The position numbers were made by a program, and so were the translations under genes. Under the pieces are notes generated by a model. That model saw only the letters and a list, made by a program, of their open reading frames with translations. It made no database searches and had not been told where the DNA came from. From JAWRCU01 sp033542235 (lineage in GTDB: Bacteria > Pseudomonadota > Alphaproteobacteria > Rhizobiales > Rhizobiaceae), in NCBI RefSeq assembly GCF_033542235.1, contig NZ_JAWRCU010000006.1, positions 62,001 through 126,000 of the forward strand: a stretch of DNA of 64,000 nucleotides, given 5' to 3'. Shown here in pieces: positions 27,809 to 36,582 of the stretch; positions within the stretch are counted from its first letter, which is position 1; each line of letters starts with the position of its first letter.

Positions 27809-28091
27809 TCTCCAATAGACTCCATCTGTCCAATATTCTGCACGGACGTGTTTATGACTACTGAAATGCAAGACGCCCGCCATGCGACCTCGCGCACGGA
27901 AGGACGTCTCCCACCGCCTAGACCTGAGCCAGCAGCGGGAAATTTACATCACTATTGCAATGACATAGGCGATTTAGCGCCTCACCTTCCCCGAGGTCTC
28001 TTGTGGTTGTCTCACGGCAAGTTATAGGGTGGGTCGAGTTCCAAGATAGATTGAAATAGTGGACCTATCGTTCCATTTTTTGGACAGCTAG
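27809..28091. promoter_or_regulatory. Divergent promoter region between the DUF1116 operon and the LysR gene
   Basis: 283 bp containing both promoters. CTGTCCA near the DUF1116 start and TGGACAG just before the LysR ATG are reverse complements about 250 bp apart and could be coincidence. LysR proteins normally bind T-N11-A boxes in such a region; several A/T-rich candidates occur at 28040-28085, none decisive. Confidence 0.5.
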
Positions 28092-29039
28092 ATGAACGAT
28101 CTGTACGAGCTGAAAGACATCCGTTGCTTCCTCTCGATTGCGCGGGCAGGCAGCATTTCGCGCGCAGCGACGACCTACAATATTCCCAAGGCAACGCTCA
28201 GCCATCACCTTCGGCGTCTGGAGGATGCGCTTCGCGTCGAGCTCTTCGTACGCAAGGCGAAGGGTCTCGAATTGACCGATGCCGGTAAGGAATTTCTCGA
28301 TCACAGCTCGATAATTTTCGATTCATGCGAGAACGCGGTTAGCGCGGCCCAGCGCGCGCATTCGATCATCAGCGGCCGCATCCGGATTGTCGCCAGCTCG
28401 GCCTTCGGGACGTCGCTGATTGGCGCGGCCGCGCAATACTTCGCGGCACACAACCCGCAGATCGACTTCGACCTGCAGATGTATCCCAATGACAAAATCA
28501 TTGCCGGCCAGTTCGATTTCGATTGCATGATTTTTGTCGGCGATCCGCCCACATCAAGCCTGATGCGTCGCAAGATGGGCGACGTCTCATTCGGCCTCTA
28601 TGCCAGTCCGCATTTCATTGAACGAAACGGCATGCCGACAACCTTGGACGAGATCAACAGATGTGACGGTGTCGTCTACATGCGCAACGGCTTGCCCGAG
28701 CTGTGGCGGCTACGGCAGGGCCAGCGGATCGTCAACCTGAACCCTCACGCGCGATTCAACGTCAACGAATACTGGATGGCCAAATATTTTGCCGTCGAGG
28801 GTCTCGTGATCGGCTATCTGCCGGACTTCTTCGTGCGCTATGAGGTCGAGCAGAAGGGTCTTGTCCCGATCCTGGCGGAATGGCGGTCAGACGACACGCC
28901 TGTCTACGCGCTCTATCCCCATCACCGCCACCGCAACCCGCGCATTATGAAGCTTGTCGATTCCATGTGCAGCCAGTTCGACGAATTCGTCCGCTCGCCG
29001 GGCTACCGGGCCGTGCGCATTGACTACGGCCAAGGCTAG
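28092..29039 (+). CDS. LysR family transcriptional regulator
   Basis: A 315-residue LysR protein. The N-terminal winged HTH (about 4-63) contains FLSIARAGSISRAATTYNIP and TLSHHLRRLEDALRVELF. The effector domain follows from about residue 90. It is transcribed away from the DUF1116-amidase operon, the usual arrangement for a LysR activator of the neighbouring operon. The inducer is probably a degradation intermediate. It converges with the 155-residue gene ending at 29076. Confidence 0.93.
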   Translation: MNDLYELKDIRCFLSIARAGSISRAATTYNIPKATLSHHLRRLEDALRVELFVRKAKGLELTDAGKEFLDHSSIIFDSCENAVSAAQRAHSIISGRIRIVASSAFGTSLIGAAAQYFAAHNPQIDFDLQMYPNDKIIAGQFDFDCMIFVGDPPTSSLMRRKMGDVSFGLYASPHFIERNGMPTTLDEINRCDGVVYMRNGLPELWRLRQGQRIVNLNPHARFNVNEYWMAKYFAVEGLVIGYLPDFFVRYEVEQKGLVPILAEWRSDDTPVYALYPHHRHRNPRIMKLVDSMCSQFDEFVRSPGYRAVRIDYGQG

Positions 29040-29075
29040 CTGCCCGGCTAGCCGGCCAAAGAGCCAGCTTGCAGG

Positions 29076-29543
29076 TCAGTGGTGGTGTGCGTCAGCACCC
29101 GGCAATGGCTCGAAGACATCAGAGCCGGTGTTGATCCAGCGTATCCCATCACCGTCTTCGGGGCACTCGTCAATCTGCTTGGAGCCAATATAGGCCACCA
29201 TGTACCAGATCAGCTCGGCGGCAAACATGGCGGGGTTCGAGCGTGGATCGCGGATGCCGATCCGTTCGCTCCAGGCTGAAGCGGCCTTGTCGACATCGAT
29301 CTTGTAGCCATAGGTCTTCCCGGGCTCCTGGACAGGCGTGAACGTGATCCGGATCTGCGTACCGTGAGGCCCGCATACGATATCGACCTTGCCAAAGCGC
29401 ATGTCCGGCCAGAAGGAACGCTCATGCAGATGTTCGTCAACCTCAGTCGGGTGGCCACCACGGCGAACAGTACGGTATCTGCGGCTCAGGATCGTCCAGA
29501 TATCGCTCTGAACCCTGTCATCGAATTCGGTGGCAACAACCAT
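29076..29543 (-). CDS. Hypothetical protein, 155 aa, last gene of the Rieske oxygenase operon
   Basis: I do not recognise this protein. It is acidic, soluble, without signal peptide or membrane segment, and contains MRFGKVDIVCGPHGTQIRI and AAELIWYMVAYIGSKQ. The C-terminus is His-rich (GADAHHH). AGAGGA precedes the ATG at 29543. It is 33 bp downstream of the ferredoxin reductase gene, in the same direction, so it probably acts with the oxygenase, for example as an accessory or small subunit. It does not resemble the usual ring-hydroxylating beta subunit. Confidence 0.7.
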   Translation of the reverse strand: MVVATEFDDRVQSDIWTILSRRYRTVRRGGHPTEVDEHLHERSFWPDMRFGKVDIVCGPHGTQIRITFTPVQEPGKTYGYKIDVDKAASAWSERIGIRDPRSNPAMFAAELIWYMVAYIGSKQIDECPEDGDGIRWINTGSDVFEPLPGADAHHH

Positions 29544-29576
29544 GCGTCCTCTCCAATCTGCCTAGCCGGATAGTGC

Positions 29577-30770
29577 CTAGGCTGCCTCGAGCCCCTGTGC
29601 TTCCTGTTCGATCTGCCGGCGCAGTTTCATAACGGCACGCGGGACGTTCACACCGGCAGCCGCGATCAGGCGTCCATCCCGATAGAAGCGGGCAAGCATC
29701 CCCCCTCCATCGTTCTCGATATCAATTCTGTCGTGGCCGACGTGCCAGCCAACCATCTGTATCTTCTGCCCGTACTGGTCGGACCAGAAGTACGGGACAT
29801 CGGCAAAGGGTTTGCGCAGTTCCGGGCGGCCTGTCGCGGCTGCCATGTTTCGGGCGGCAGCGCGTCCCTGAGCGGAGGCGTTTGTCCAATGCTCCACACG
29901 CATCTGGAGGCCATAGACGGGGTTCATCCAACGGGCGATGTCGCCCGCCGCGAATATGCCATTGGACGAAGCGGCAAGATAGGCGTCGCACAAGATCCCA
30001 TCGGCGATCGCAAGGCTGGAATCATCCAACCATTCGGTGCAGGGCTGAGATCCTGCGCCGACCAGAGCAAGCCCGGCCTCGATTTCGATGCCGTCAGCAA
30101 GGCGCACGCCTGCAAATTGCCCATCGCGAATAATGATGTCGGTGAGCGTCGCATCCATGTGGATCTTGACGCCGTTGTCTCGATGCAAATCCAGGAAATG
30201 AGAGCCGAACGCTCCGCCGAATGGCCGATCCAGCAATGAACCGAGGCGCTCGACAATCGTAACGTCGAGGCCAAGTGCGCGGGCCGAGGCAGCCATTTCG
30301 CAGCCGATCAATCCGCCGCCGATCACCACGATGCTAGGACGCCGTTCGAGTCTCGCCCGTATGGCCATCGCGTCGTCCAGCGTGCGTAATGAAAACACGC
30401 CGCCGACACCGCGCAGCATATCCGGCATTCTGGCGGAAGCGCCGGTCGCGATCAGCAGCTGATCGAAATCGATCCCGCTGCCATCATCGAGCTGAATGGA
30501 ACGGGCGGAAACGTCGAGCGACGTACACTGCCTCTCCCGAAGCGTGTAAAGACCTTTTGTCTCTCCACCGATATCCGGCAGCATCAACTCCGCAAGCTCA
30601 CTGCGGCCCTGCATGAACTCTTTGGAGAGCGCCGGTTTGCTATAGGTACGGTGAGGTTCGCCTGTAACCCAGACAATGTCGCTCCCAGGAAGAAGGGTGG
30701 TCAACTCCGTCGCGGCAGAGTAGCCGGCCAGAGATCCACCAGCGATGACGATGCGTTGCCTCGCTGCCAT
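29577..30770 (-). CDS. FAD-dependent ferredoxin reductase
   Basis: A 397-residue two-nucleotide-binding oxidoreductase of the putidaredoxin/rubredoxin reductase type. FAD site IVIAGGSLAGYSAA at the N-terminus, NAD site IVVIGGGLIGCEMAA near 145-160, and second FAD contact IFAAGDIARW. It passes electrons from NAD(P)H to the ferredoxin encoded just upstream (gap 41 bp). ATG 30770 is used; the frame extends to 30848 without protein character. First electron carrier of a three-component oxygenase. Confidence 0.9.
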   Translation of the reverse strand: MAARQRIVIAGGSLAGYSAATELTTLLPGSDIVWVTGEPHRTYSKPALSKEFMQGRSELAELMLPDIGGETKGLYTLRERQCTSLDVSARSIQLDDGSGIDFDQLLIATGASARMPDMLRGVGGVFSLRTLDDAMAIRARLERRPSIVVIGGGLIGCEMAASARALGLDVTIVERLGSLLDRPFGGAFGSHFLDLHRDNGVKIHMDATLTDIIIRDGQFAGVRLADGIEIEAGLALVGAGSQPCTEWLDDSSLAIADGILCDAYLAASSNGIFAAGDIARWMNPVYGLQMRVEHWTNASAQGRAAARNMAAATGRPELRKPFADVPYFWSDQYGQKIQMVGWHVGHDRIDIENDGGGMLARFYRDGRLIAAAGVNVPRAVMKLRRQIEQEAQGLEAA

Positions 30771-30811
30771 GAGCCTGCCTCCCGGGAGTCTGTAGCGGTT
30801 AGTCTGCGACC

Positions 30812-31009
30812 TCAATCCTCGACCAGCTTGAGCGCGAGGATCGGGCATGACGTGATCGACTGACGGACACGCGCCCGTAGCTCTGGATCGTCCGGGATGC
30901 TCTCGGCCACATGCAGATAGAGATCATCATCGACGTCGAAGACTTCCGGGGCGATGCCCATGCAGACCCCGTTACCATCGCAGCGCTGGCGATCGACGAT
31001 TATTTTCAT
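30812..31009 (-). CDS. Small single-cluster ferredoxin (P450-type, 3Fe-4S or 4Fe-4S)
   Basis: A 65-residue acidic ferredoxin. Cluster Cys residues are in RCDGNGVCMGIAPEVF and SCPILAL: C-x5-C ... C-P, with Asn at the place of the second Cys of a 4Fe-4S motif. That pattern is typical of [3Fe-4S] ferredoxins that serve cytochromes P450. Here it lies between a Rieske oxygenase and its reductase, an uncommon pairing. ATG 31009 follows GGGAGAC. Confidence 0.9.
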   Translation of the reverse strand: MKIIVDRQRCDGNGVCMGIAPEVFDVDDDLYLHVAESIPDDPELRARVRQSITSCPILALKLVED

Positions 31010-31065
31010 TCCAGTCTCCCAATCAGGTTTGCTGTTATTGACCTGGAAGCCCGCCGCCCCAGGTT

Positions 31066-32301
31066 CTAGGCGGGCTGCGTCTCGCGCGCTTCTTTCGCAT
31101 AGTCGCGGTAGCGCTTTTGCAGCCATTGGTAGAACTGCAGCAGCGACTCTTCCTGGAACGAATAGCGGCCGGGCTTGCGGAAACGGGACCGGTTGCCGCG
31201 CTGGACGGACTCGGTCGAAGCGGCGTCCTGATTGTGGAAGACGACCAGCCCGTCCTGCGCAATCTTGTAGAGATGGTCGAACAACGGAACCTTTGTGCTC
31301 GCCTCGGGATAGAGATGACCGATGCGCAGGTTGATCGAATTCGGGCCAGCCGGCAGGACGAGATAGTAGAACAGGCCCTCGGGCACGGCGCCGAAGCCAA
31401 GGTTGGGCGGGATGCTCGCAAAGATCACTTCGTTGCGTTCTTTCTCACCCAGGGTCGGGATGACCGGCATCAACGCTTTGCCCGTCGGGTTGAAGCCCGC
31501 GTCCGGATAATAGAAGCCGGTCGGGTGATAGACCGCCCCGTCATCCTCGTCGAACTCCACAAAGCTGGTAAGGCGCACATGCGCGAAATCGTGCAGCATG
31601 CCGTGCAGGTAGGCGCTGTGATAGGGCTCGATGCCGTTCTCCAGCTGCGGCTTCCAGTTCCAGTTGCAGCCCTTGATCTCCGCGACGGGCATCGAGACCA
31701 TTTCACCGATGTGATACTGCTCGAGTGCCTTGGTCAGCTTGGAAAGCGTGGGGCCAAGCGGCTTGGCGTTCGGATCGAGATTCGTAAACACGAAACCGTT
31801 CCAAATCTCGACCTTGTGCGACGGCAGATGGGCCTCAGCCTTCAGGGCTTTCAATCCGACTGTGTCGTTCATTGACGGTGCCGCGATAAGGTGGCCGTCG
31901 AGACCATAGGTCCACGCATGGAATGGGCAGCGGAACAGGCGACCGGTATTGCCGGACCCTTCGCAGAGCAAATGGCCACGATGTGCACAGATGGGCGAGA
32001 AAACGCGGATTTCCATGTTCTGGTCGCGAACCATGACAAGTGGCTCGTCGCCCATATCGATGCGAACGAAATCGCCCGGATTCTTGATTTCGTCGACTCG
32101 GCCGAGGCAAAGCCAGCTGCGCATGAACACAGCCTCCTGCTCGAAATCGTAGAATTCCTGATCGACGTAGCATTCGCGCGGCAGATTCCAGCCGCTCTTC
32201 ATGTCCGTCACACCGTCTTCAATCTGATCCAGAACGCGTCGAATGCGATCCGAAACGCCATGCGACCTGGCGCGCCCATTTCCGCTGTGCTTGCAGTCCA
32301 C
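31066..32301 (-). CDS. Rieske non-heme iron oxygenase, large subunit
   Basis: A 411-residue ring-hydroxylating oxygenase alpha subunit. The Rieske motif is C-x-H in CAHRGHLLC and C-x2-H in RCPFHAWTYG. The mononuclear iron site has NGIEPYHSAYLHG (two His), with a carboxylate expected near the C-terminal domain. No beta subunit gene is adjacent, so it is probably an alpha-only oxygenase or demethylase. The start is GTG at 32301, supported by GGAGGAAG 5 bases upstream; the ATG 33 codons later lacks a ribosome site. First gene of a four-gene operon. Confidence 0.92.
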   Translation of the reverse strand: MDCKHSGNGRARSHGVSDRIRRVLDQIEDGVTDMKSGWNLPRECYVDQEFYDFEQEAVFMRSWLCLGRVDEIKNPGDFVRIDMGDEPLVMVRDQNMEIRVFSPICAHRGHLLCEGSGNTGRLFRCPFHAWTYGLDGHLIAAPSMNDTVGLKALKAEAHLPSHKVEIWNGFVFTNLDPNAKPLGPTLSKLTKALEQYHIGEMVSMPVAEIKGCNWNWKPQLENGIEPYHSAYLHGMLHDFAHVRLTSFVEFDEDDGAVYHPTGFYYPDAGFNPTGKALMPVIPTLGEKERNEVIFASIPPNLGFGAVPEGLFYYLVLPAGPNSINLRIGHLYPEASTKVPLFDHLYKIAQDGLVVFHNQDAASTESVQRGNRSRFRKPGRYSFQEESLLQFYQWLQKRYRDYAKEARETQPA

Positions 32302-33460
32302 CTGCTTCCTCCAAATTACTCTGTGCTGCTGGCTTGGTGGTTATGATGAGGACATTCTTGAACGCGGCATCTGTAAGGGGCGCTGCTTCAATACCTCACG
32401 GATCAACATTTCCGCGTTGAGATCAGGGATCTAAGTCTGATCCTATCCAGACTGGCTCGCTTATCGGCTTGCATGTTCGATGCTGAAAACCTGAAGTCTC
32501 CAGTGTTGTGGATGAAGCCGGAAGCTTCTTGCCCTGAAGCCTAGGAACATTCTTCCGTTCGGAATAGAGGACATGATTGGACGTTTCGTTCGGGAATTTA
32601 GACGCAACAGACACCCCAACAGAACTTCTTGTCAGACGCTTACTCCCCTACCCACCCTCCTCGAAAAAGGGTTGAGGCGGCGACGCTGCAGATCCTGGCC
32701 GGCACCTTGCGGAAATGGTCGTAGCTGTTTGGGCGGAGGGCGACCCAAGGCCATCAAAGAGGAAATTGACAGAGGCTTTGAATACTACCTCGATGGCATC
32801 GACTTCGACATTAACGCGGACGCGCCGCTCGACTACGACGTTGGGGCCAATAAGCGCTCTGCTGCAACATCTACAAGGACATTTGGCGCGCCTGCAGTCA
32901 TCGGGCGCTGGCGCTATGGCGAGGACTTTCCTTCGCACCTTGAACCGGCAGCCGCGAGTCCCGTCGCCGGCACCACCGTCGACCTCGAAGTCTCTTACAT
33001 CGAGGATGCTGGCATTCGGGAGGTGCTGCAGACCCTGGCGTAGCCTCCGGCGCATGTTCCATTCTCGACGCATTGCTGGCTCCGACCGGCGTTGGAACGC
33101 CGTTCATACTCAAGGAGCCGCTCGGACAAGCAAGCGAAGTCAAAGTCGCGCTGTCTGGCCTATTCGGACGCTTCGTCGCTCGAGGCTATCCGCGCCCGCC
33201 GGTGCCAATGGCCACCAAGGTCATGCGCCAGGATTGCGAGGGGTTGTCTGGAGTTAGCAGCGGGGGCAAGGATGCCCTCGATCAGCGTCGAAACCGGCAA
33301 GGCGTTCTCGACAAAATTGGATGCGTCGGACTGCTGGGCGGCCATCGGCCGCAAGCCGGTCCGCAAAGCCGTTACCGTTCCGTAACCAGCCATTTTAAGC
33401 TCTTTCCAACCTGCAGTTGCTAACTCTCCCGCTCACGACGGTAGCAACGGGGGTGCAGCT
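32302..33460. other. 1.16-kb region without a recognisable gene
   Basis: Open frames exist on both strands (for example 32573-33043 plus and 32648-33073 minus), but none shows a known domain, good ribosome site or convincing composition. The stretch 32750-33350 may hold remnants of one or two decayed genes on the plus strand. The promoter of the Rieske operon should lie within the first 200 bp. Confidence 0.45.
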
Positions 33461-33883
33461 ATGAAGTCGAGACGCCTATTCAGCACGCTGGTCCTGTGTC
33501 TGGCGATGCAGCCTATATACGGCGTGTCTGCCCAATCAATGATGCGATCGACGCACGACAACCACTTGATCGAGAGCTATGTCGCCTACATCAGCAACAA
33601 TGATCTGTTCAATTCTAGCGGAGACCGCCTGACTCAGCCGTGGCAGATCATTCGACAGGATCGAGCGAATTTTCATCGCTTCGGCCTGCGCGATCCAGGC
33701 GACGAAAGCGATAGCTTCTTCGCCAGTGCGAAGAACCGCGCAATTATGGAGCAGATGCTCGCGAACGGGCGCATATCCCCTCAAGCTGCGCTAGACGTGA
33801 TAAGAGGCGGTGCTCTGGTCTTGGTGCAAATTTTCGGGAGCGGGTCTATCGGACGCTGCGTTGTCGTCACTACTGCGCATTGA
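33461..33883 (+). CDS. Secreted hypothetical protein, 140 aa
   Basis: Begins with a clear Sec signal peptide (MKSRRLFSTLVLCLAMQP, cleavage likely after VSA at about residue 24). The mature part of about 115 residues contains RLTQPWQIIRQDRANFHRFG and SFFASAKNRAIMEQML. A similar family of small exported proteins occurs in Rhizobiales, as far as I recall, without assigned function. GGGGG precedes the ATG at 33461. It stands alone; no operon partner. Confidence 0.7.
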   Translation: MKSRRLFSTLVLCLAMQPIYGVSAQSMMRSTHDNHLIESYVAYISNNDLFNSSGDRLTQPWQIIRQDRANFHRFGLRDPGDESDSFFASAKNRAIMEQMLANGRISPQAALDVIRGGALVLVQIFGSGSIGRCVVVTTAH

Positions 33884-34396
33884 TGGTGCGGAGCAGTCCG
33901 TCGCGCCGACTTGATCAAAGCCGCCTTGAGCGCGGCGGTGACGTCCCCTTTCCATCCAGCGAATAACCCCGTCGAACCCTGCGTTCGAACAAGCCTCATC
34001 GCGTATTCTTCGACGGCACAGGCCTCGCCAAATATCGCCGACGAGATTGCCCTCTTCGTGTCGTTGACGGTCGATCCGGGCAGTGATCCAGGGCAATTGC
34101 AGCGGGTCCTCTTTGGCAGTCCATTGGAGCAACAACGGAACGGCCCTGAGGTCCGGTTCACATACGGCACCACCTACGTTTGCATCGGATCGGGCGCGGA
34201 TAGCCAAAGAGGCACAAAGAGTATGCCCAATCGCGAGGAGAAAACGGCGGGGATCGTGAGAACGTCCGTACTTTTGCTCGGGCGCGCACAGGCGATAACT
34301 GCGTCGCAGGCCTCTTGTCGCTAGCCGGCCATGATCGGCAGCCGCGGGCCGCCATCGACGTTTGGGTCGCCCTTCCGCTTGCGATGCTCCTCGATG
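33884..34396. other. 513-bp region without a supported gene
   Basis: Overlapping open frames on both strands (33911-34324 plus, 33781-34173 minus) have no recognised domain and no clear ribosome site. The plus frame (with TSPFHPANNPVEPCVRTSL) is the more protein-like, but I cannot support it. The 3' end of the M20 hydrolase operon must terminate here. Confidence 0.4.
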
Positions 34397-35689
34397 TCAG
34401 GTCCGGCCCCTGCACGCCAGGCCCCATATGACATCGCAGAGGACCTGCGCTCCCGCGCCGACATGGGCCGGCTCGGCCGATTCCTTGGCAGAGTGGCTTA
34501 TGCCCTCGTGACAGGGAATAAAAATCATAGCGCTTGGCGCAACAGATGCGAACTGGCGAGCGTCGTGTCCGGCGAAAGAGAGCAGAGGCATGCTCGGATA
34601 GCCACGCGCCTCGGCAGCGGCGGCGATCATGTCCCGCAGCTTCAGATCGAAGGTGTTTGACGGAGCCGAAACCAGTTGCACGACCTTCGCGTCGCATGGG
34701 GCGGCGTTGGTTGAGCAGATGGTGCCGACCAGGTCACCAAGCGCCTCGAGCACCTCGTTGTCGGGGTGCCGCAGGTCGATCCGAAATCTCACGCGATCGG
34801 CCACGACGGAGGGCGCATTGGGGAAGACCTCGACGCGGCCGATGGTGAAGCGTACGTCAGGATCCGGATCGCTTTTCTTTCCGCCCGTTTCGCCTTTGCC
34901 GCCGCCAGCGTGGCTGGGAATGGCATCATAGAGCTTGGCGGCCACCCGCGCGAAGGCGGCAACCGTATCGCGACGCTCGGACATCGGAAGCGTCCCGGCA
35001 TGCCCTTTGTCACCCAGGATCTCTATCTCGAACGTCTTCTTGCCCTGAATGCCGGAGACGACACCGATGACCTTCCCCGCTTTTTCCAAGAGGACGTTCT
35101 GTTCGATGTGGGGCTCGATATAGGCGAATACGGGAAAGCCGAGCGGGCGCCGAGGCACGTTCGGGAAGCGGCCATGCAATCTGTCGATCTCGGCTCCGAC
35201 CGAAAATCCGTCGGCATCGATAACAGCGCCCACCTGCTCCACCGTGCGTTTCCCAGTGAAAGCTTCCGAACCCATCATGCCAGGCGCGAAGCGCGAACCT
35301 TCCTCATTCATCCAGGCGACGACCACGATGTCTCGTTGCCCGGTAACTCCGGCCCCGGCGAATGCGCTAACAACTTCCAGGGCGGCGACCACACCGAAAG
35401 CACCGTCGAACTTGCCGCCGGTTGGCTGCGTGTCGAGATGACTGCCGATCACGAGCGGCGGCAGCGAAGGATCCTCGCCCGGCAGCGTCAGGAATAGGTT
35501 GGCCACCGGGTCAGTGGAGGCCGAGAGGCCAGCCTCCTCCCCCCAGGTGATCATCTGCCTCCAGGCGAGCGCCTCGCCGTCGCTCAACGCTTGCCGGTCG
35601 ACACCGCCATCCGGCGTCGCGCCGATCTCAGCAAGCCGCATGAGCCGCGCCCATAGGCGCTCCGAATCGATGGTCGGTATCGCGGCCAT
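34397..35689 (-). CDS. M20 family amidohydrolase (N-carbamoyl-L-amino acid hydrolase / allantoate amidohydrolase-like)
   Basis: About 430 residues. Metal and catalytic residues: His and Asp in IGSHLDTQPTGGKFDG, the Glu pair in WMNEEGSRF, YIEPHIEQN, and a late His in PCHEGISHSAKE. The family hydrolyses N-carbamoyl or ureido groups to CO2, NH3 and an amino acid. It is the last gene of the 18-gene run, 5 bp after the alpha/beta hydrolase. ATG 35689 is used; upstream residues are unlike protein. It could process the product of the hydantoinase-type enzyme at 9378 or an unknown ureido intermediate. Confidence 0.88.
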   Translation of the reverse strand: MAAIPTIDSERLWARLMRLAEIGATPDGGVDRQALSDGEALAWRQMITWGEEAGLSASTDPVANLFLTLPGEDPSLPPLVIGSHLDTQPTGGKFDGAFGVVAALEVVSAFAGAGVTGQRDIVVVAWMNEEGSRFAPGMMGSEAFTGKRTVEQVGAVIDADGFSVGAEIDRLHGRFPNVPRRPLGFPVFAYIEPHIEQNVLLEKAGKVIGVVSGIQGKKTFEIEILGDKGHAGTLPMSERRDTVAAFARVAAKLYDAIPSHAGGGKGETGGKKSDPDPDVRFTIGRVEVFPNAPSVVADRVRFRIDLRHPDNEVLEALGDLVGTICSTNAAPCDAKVVQLVSAPSNTFDLKLRDMIAAAAEARGYPSMPLLSFAGHDARQFASVAPSAMIFIPCHEGISHSAKESAEPAHVGAGAQVLCDVIWGLACRGRT

Positions 35690-35694
35690 GGCGG

Positions 35695-36573
35695 CTACTT
35701 GGTCCGCATGATCTGACCCGGCAGGGCGCGCGGATCGCGTTCGCCCCACTTGCCGGCCTCTACCTGAGCAAAGAATTCCGCCAGCAGGCTGTTGAACGCC
35801 GTGGGCTCCTCGAGGTTGAGCGTGTGGCCGCTCTTCGGAAACACTGACAGGCCGCAGGCGGGAAGCGTCTTCTTAAGGAAGATGCCGGGCTGCAGGCAGT
35901 GATCGTCCTCGTCGCCCACCACCACCAGCGTCGGCACCTTCATCGCCTTCAGCCGCGTCTCGAGATCGTAGAAGGAGGGCCGCCGCGCCTGCACGCCGCG
36001 CATGGTCATCGCCGCGCCCTTGCCCGAATGGGTGGCGAGACGGTCGGCGAATTCCTGCCAGCCGCGTGGGTCCTTGTTCTGAAACTGTACGCGGCTTGCA
36101 CCGAGTGAGTAGATCTTCGAGAATTCCCTGGCACCTATCCTTTCGAAATTGTCCGCTACTTCCAGAGACACGTTGCGGAAATAGTCCTCAAACTCCTTCT
36201 CGCATCCGTAGCCGGCCCCTGCCACGGTCAGGGACAAAGCCCGTTCGGGTGCCTCGAGGCCGAAATGGACGGTTGCGAATCCGCCCATCGACAGGCCCAC
36301 GACATGCGCCTTTTCGATGTTCAGCGCGTCAAGGACCCCGATGGCGTCCTCGACGGCGATCTGCTGCGAGTAGGCGTCGATCGATTCCGGCACATCCGAC
36401 GGCGGATAGCCGCGTGCGGCGTAGCTGATGCAGCGGTACCGGCGCGCGAAGAAGCGCATCTGCGGTTCCCAGCTTTCGTGATTGCCGCCGAATTCATGGA
36501 TGAAGAGGATCGGTAGGCCTTCGCCTGCCTCCTCGACATGGAGGCCGACGCAGTCCTTCGTCATGATCCGCAT
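35695..36573 (-). CDS. Alpha/beta hydrolase
   Basis: A 292-residue alpha/beta hydrolase. The nucleophile elbow is GLSMGG with Ser95, acid in VVVGDEDDHCL and His in PKSGHTLNLEEP near the end. The oxyanion region is LFIHEFGGNHESW. It is soluble, without signal peptide. AGGAGG precedes the ATG at 36573, and the gene is 9 bp after the aminotransferase gene. It may cleave an ester, lactone or C-C bond in the operon's pathway. Substrate unknown. Confidence 0.88.
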   Translation of the reverse strand: MRIMTKDCVGLHVEEAGEGLPILFIHEFGGNHESWEPQMRFFARRYRCISYAARGYPPSDVPESIDAYSQQIAVEDAIGVLDALNIEKAHVVGLSMGGFATVHFGLEAPERALSLTVAGAGYGCEKEFEDYFRNVSLEVADNFERIGAREFSKIYSLGASRVQFQNKDPRGWQEFADRLATHSGKGAAMTMRGVQARRPSFYDLETRLKAMKVPTLVVVGDEDDHCLQPGIFLKKTLPACGLSVFPKSGHTLNLEEPTAFNSLLAEFFAQVEAGKWGERDPRALPGQIMRTK

Positions 36574-36582
36574 GGAAACCTC

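Noticed and set aside
29044..29055. Palindrome CCGGCTAGCCGG between the convergent LysR gene and the 155-residue gene
   Set aside because: It has no loop and no following T run, so it is not a convincing terminator, though it could pause transcription.
33160..33393. Minus-strand frame considered as an IS110-type transposase fragment
   Set aside because: Only a short G-T-V-T-A-L resemblance; catalytic and flanking motifs are absent.
32573..33423. Possible gene remnants on the plus strand (e.g. FEYYLDGIDFDINADAPLDYD)
   Set aside because: Some stretches look protein-like but I cannot match them to a family or choose a start, so no gene is claimed.
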